Source: Bacteroidota bacterium (GTDB lineage Bacteria; Bacteroidota; Bacteroidia; Cytophagales; Cyclobacteriaceae). Taken from it: a stretch of 6,176 nt of DNA. Every line of letters begins with the position of its first letter. The first letter of the stretch is position 1. The DNA lies in contig JAEZBX010000353.1 in NCBI GenBank assembly GCA_023412765.1, positions 1-6,176 on the forward strand. Reading direction: 5' to 3'. The translations under genes and the position numbers were made by a program. Below the pieces are notes generated by a model that made no database searches, was not told where the DNA came from, and saw only the letters and a list, made by a program, of their open reading frames with translations. Below are positions 5,178 to 6,176 of the stretch, piece by piece.

Positions 5178-6176
5178 ATGAAATACAGAATGCTTGCCAA
5201 CACTGGAATAGAGCTTTCGGCAATCGGATTGGGTTGCATGGGAATGAGTTTCGCTTACGGTCCTCGGGACGACGATGAATCCATTGCTACCTTACATCGT
5301 GCGCTGGATTTAGGAATAAACTTTTGGGACACCGCCGATATGTATGGCATGGGGCACAACGAGACATTGATTTCGAAAGTACTCGTTCCAAACCGCGACA
5401 AAATATTTATCGCCACAAAGTTTGGCTTCCGTCAACGGGAGGGTCAGACGTCAAATTTTGCAGGTACTCCGGGTACATACATTGATTGCTCTCCTGAATA
5501 CGTAAAGCTTGCAGTTGAAAAAAGTTTGCAACGCTTAAGAATTGATGTGATTGATCTATATTATGCGCATCGCGTCGATCCGAATATCCCAATTGAAGAT
5601 ACAGTAGGCGCGATGCACGAATTGGTTCAACAGGGAAAGGTCCGCTACCTTGGACTATCGGAAGCCTCCGGGGCATCCATACGAAAAGCGCATGCAGTTC
5701 ATCCTATCACTGCATTGCAAACAGAGTATTCGCTTCTAACCCGTGATCCCGAAGAAGGAATTATTAATACTGCTCGCGATCTGGGAATTGCCTTCATCCC
5801 ATACAGTCCACTAGCCAGAGGGTTAATTACAGCGTCAGTGCCTGATGCCTCGAAGCTTCCAGCCGATGATTACCGCCGGACGTTACCCCGTTTTGATAGC
5901 GACCACTGGAATAATAATAAGCAGCTTGTTGACGAGTTCGCGGAAATTGCCCGGGATAAGAACTGCACCCCTTCGCAGTTAGCGCTCGCCTGGGTACTGG
6001 CCCAAGGCCCGGACATGATCCCGATTCCCGGTACCAAGCGGAGAAAGTACCTGGACGAGAATGCAGCAGCAGTGGATATTGTATTAAGCAAACCGGATCT
6101 CGATCGCATCGAAACAACAGTCGGCAAATATCCTGATGTCGGTCAGAGGTATAGTGAAGGTGCATTGAAACTTGTT
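5178..6176 (+). CDS. Aldo/keto reductase (nearly complete, runs off window)
   Basis: The frame is open from ATG 5178 to the window edge, giving 333 codons. The protein is a NADPH-dependent aldo/keto reductase with a TIM-barrel fold that reduces aldehydes or ketones in the cytoplasm. The catalytic tetrad is intact: D51 and Y56 in 'FWDTADMYG', K81 in 'IATKFGF' and H131 in 'YYAHRVD'. Cofactor-binding blocks are present as 'LGLSEAS' (158-164), Q181, 'PYSPLARGL' (208-216) and 'IPIPGTKRRKYLDENAAA' (281-298), with K287 and R288 placed to hold the 2'-phosphate of NADPH. It looks like the AKR13/YakC-type subgroup, whose members are about 330 residues. The closing 'GQRYSEGALKLV' matches the usual C-terminus, so only a few codons should be missing. 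The natural substrate cannot be read. No strong Shine-Dalgarno is seen; a T-run and GGT precede the ATG. The gene stands alone and is divergent from the small membrane protein gene. Confidence 0.95.
   Translation, partial: MKYRMLANTGIELSAIGLGCMGMSFAYGPRDDDESIATLHRALDLGINFWDTADMYGMGHNETLISKVLVPNRDKIFIATKFGFRQREGQTSNFAGTPGTYIDCSPEYVKLAVEKSLQRLRIDVIDLYYAHRVDPNIPIEDTVGAMHELVQQGKVRYLGLSEASGASIRKAHAVHPITALQTEYSLLTRDPEEGIINTARDLGIAFIPYSPLARGLITASVPDASKLPADDYRRTLPRFDSDHWNNNKQLVDEFAEIARDKNCTPSQLALAWVLAQGPDMIPIPGTKRRKYLDENAAAVDIVLSKPDLDRIETTVGKYPDVGQRYSEGALKLV

Noticed and set aside
5407..6165. Three minus-strand frames (5407-5676, 5827-6165, 5870-6127) opposite the aldo/keto reductase
   Set aside because: The reductase is coded on the plus strand with intact catalytic and cofactor motifs, and these frames are complements with no recognisable product.

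Overview
The window looks like an ordinary-to-accessory stretch of a Bacteroidota chromosome, probably a Cytophagales- or Chitinophagaceae-like lineage. This is inferred from the type of FtsX/MacB permease (a 'LSYDRFH...RIYRV' N-terminus and an 'NFINLSTA' transmembrane block), the DUF5672 glycosyltransferase-like protein, A/T-rich leaders and mostly weak Shine-Dalgarno sequences. There are no RNA genes, insertion sequences, CRISPR arrays or tRNA-like structures that I can see.

Layout. (1) Positions 1-1475, minus strand: the N-terminal ~491 residues of an FtsX/MacB-type ABC transporter permease, whose 3' end lies outside the window. (2) Positions 1476-2686: about 1.2 kb of poorly coding DNA. 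It holds a strong terminator-shaped hairpin at the head of the permease gene, two perfect inverted repeats, a credible 65-codon gene for a completely hydrophilic lysine-rich protein (1891-2088, plus), and a short stretch near 2278-2325 that resembles the first strand of a NYN (PIN-like nuclease) domain and may be gene debris. (3) Positions 2687-3622, plus: a 311-residue RES-domain protein (ADP-ribosyltransferase-like fold known from RES/Xre toxin-antitoxin pairs) without an Xre antitoxin beside it. (4) Positions 3636-4412, minus: a DUF5672 family protein, probably a GT-A-like glycosyltransferase, convergent with the RES gene with only 13 bases between the stops. (5) Positions 4648-4938, minus: a small single-pass membrane protein of unknown function. 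(6) Positions 5178-6176, plus: an almost complete aldo/keto reductase with its catalytic tetrad intact; only the last few codons fall outside.

The genes do not form an obvious pathway or operon. Strands alternate and the gaps are wide, so each gene is probably transcribed alone. The part most worth a second look is 1476-3622: small or decayed coding sequence, inverted repeats and an orphan RES-domain gene. I do not see convincing evidence for a new multi-gene system.
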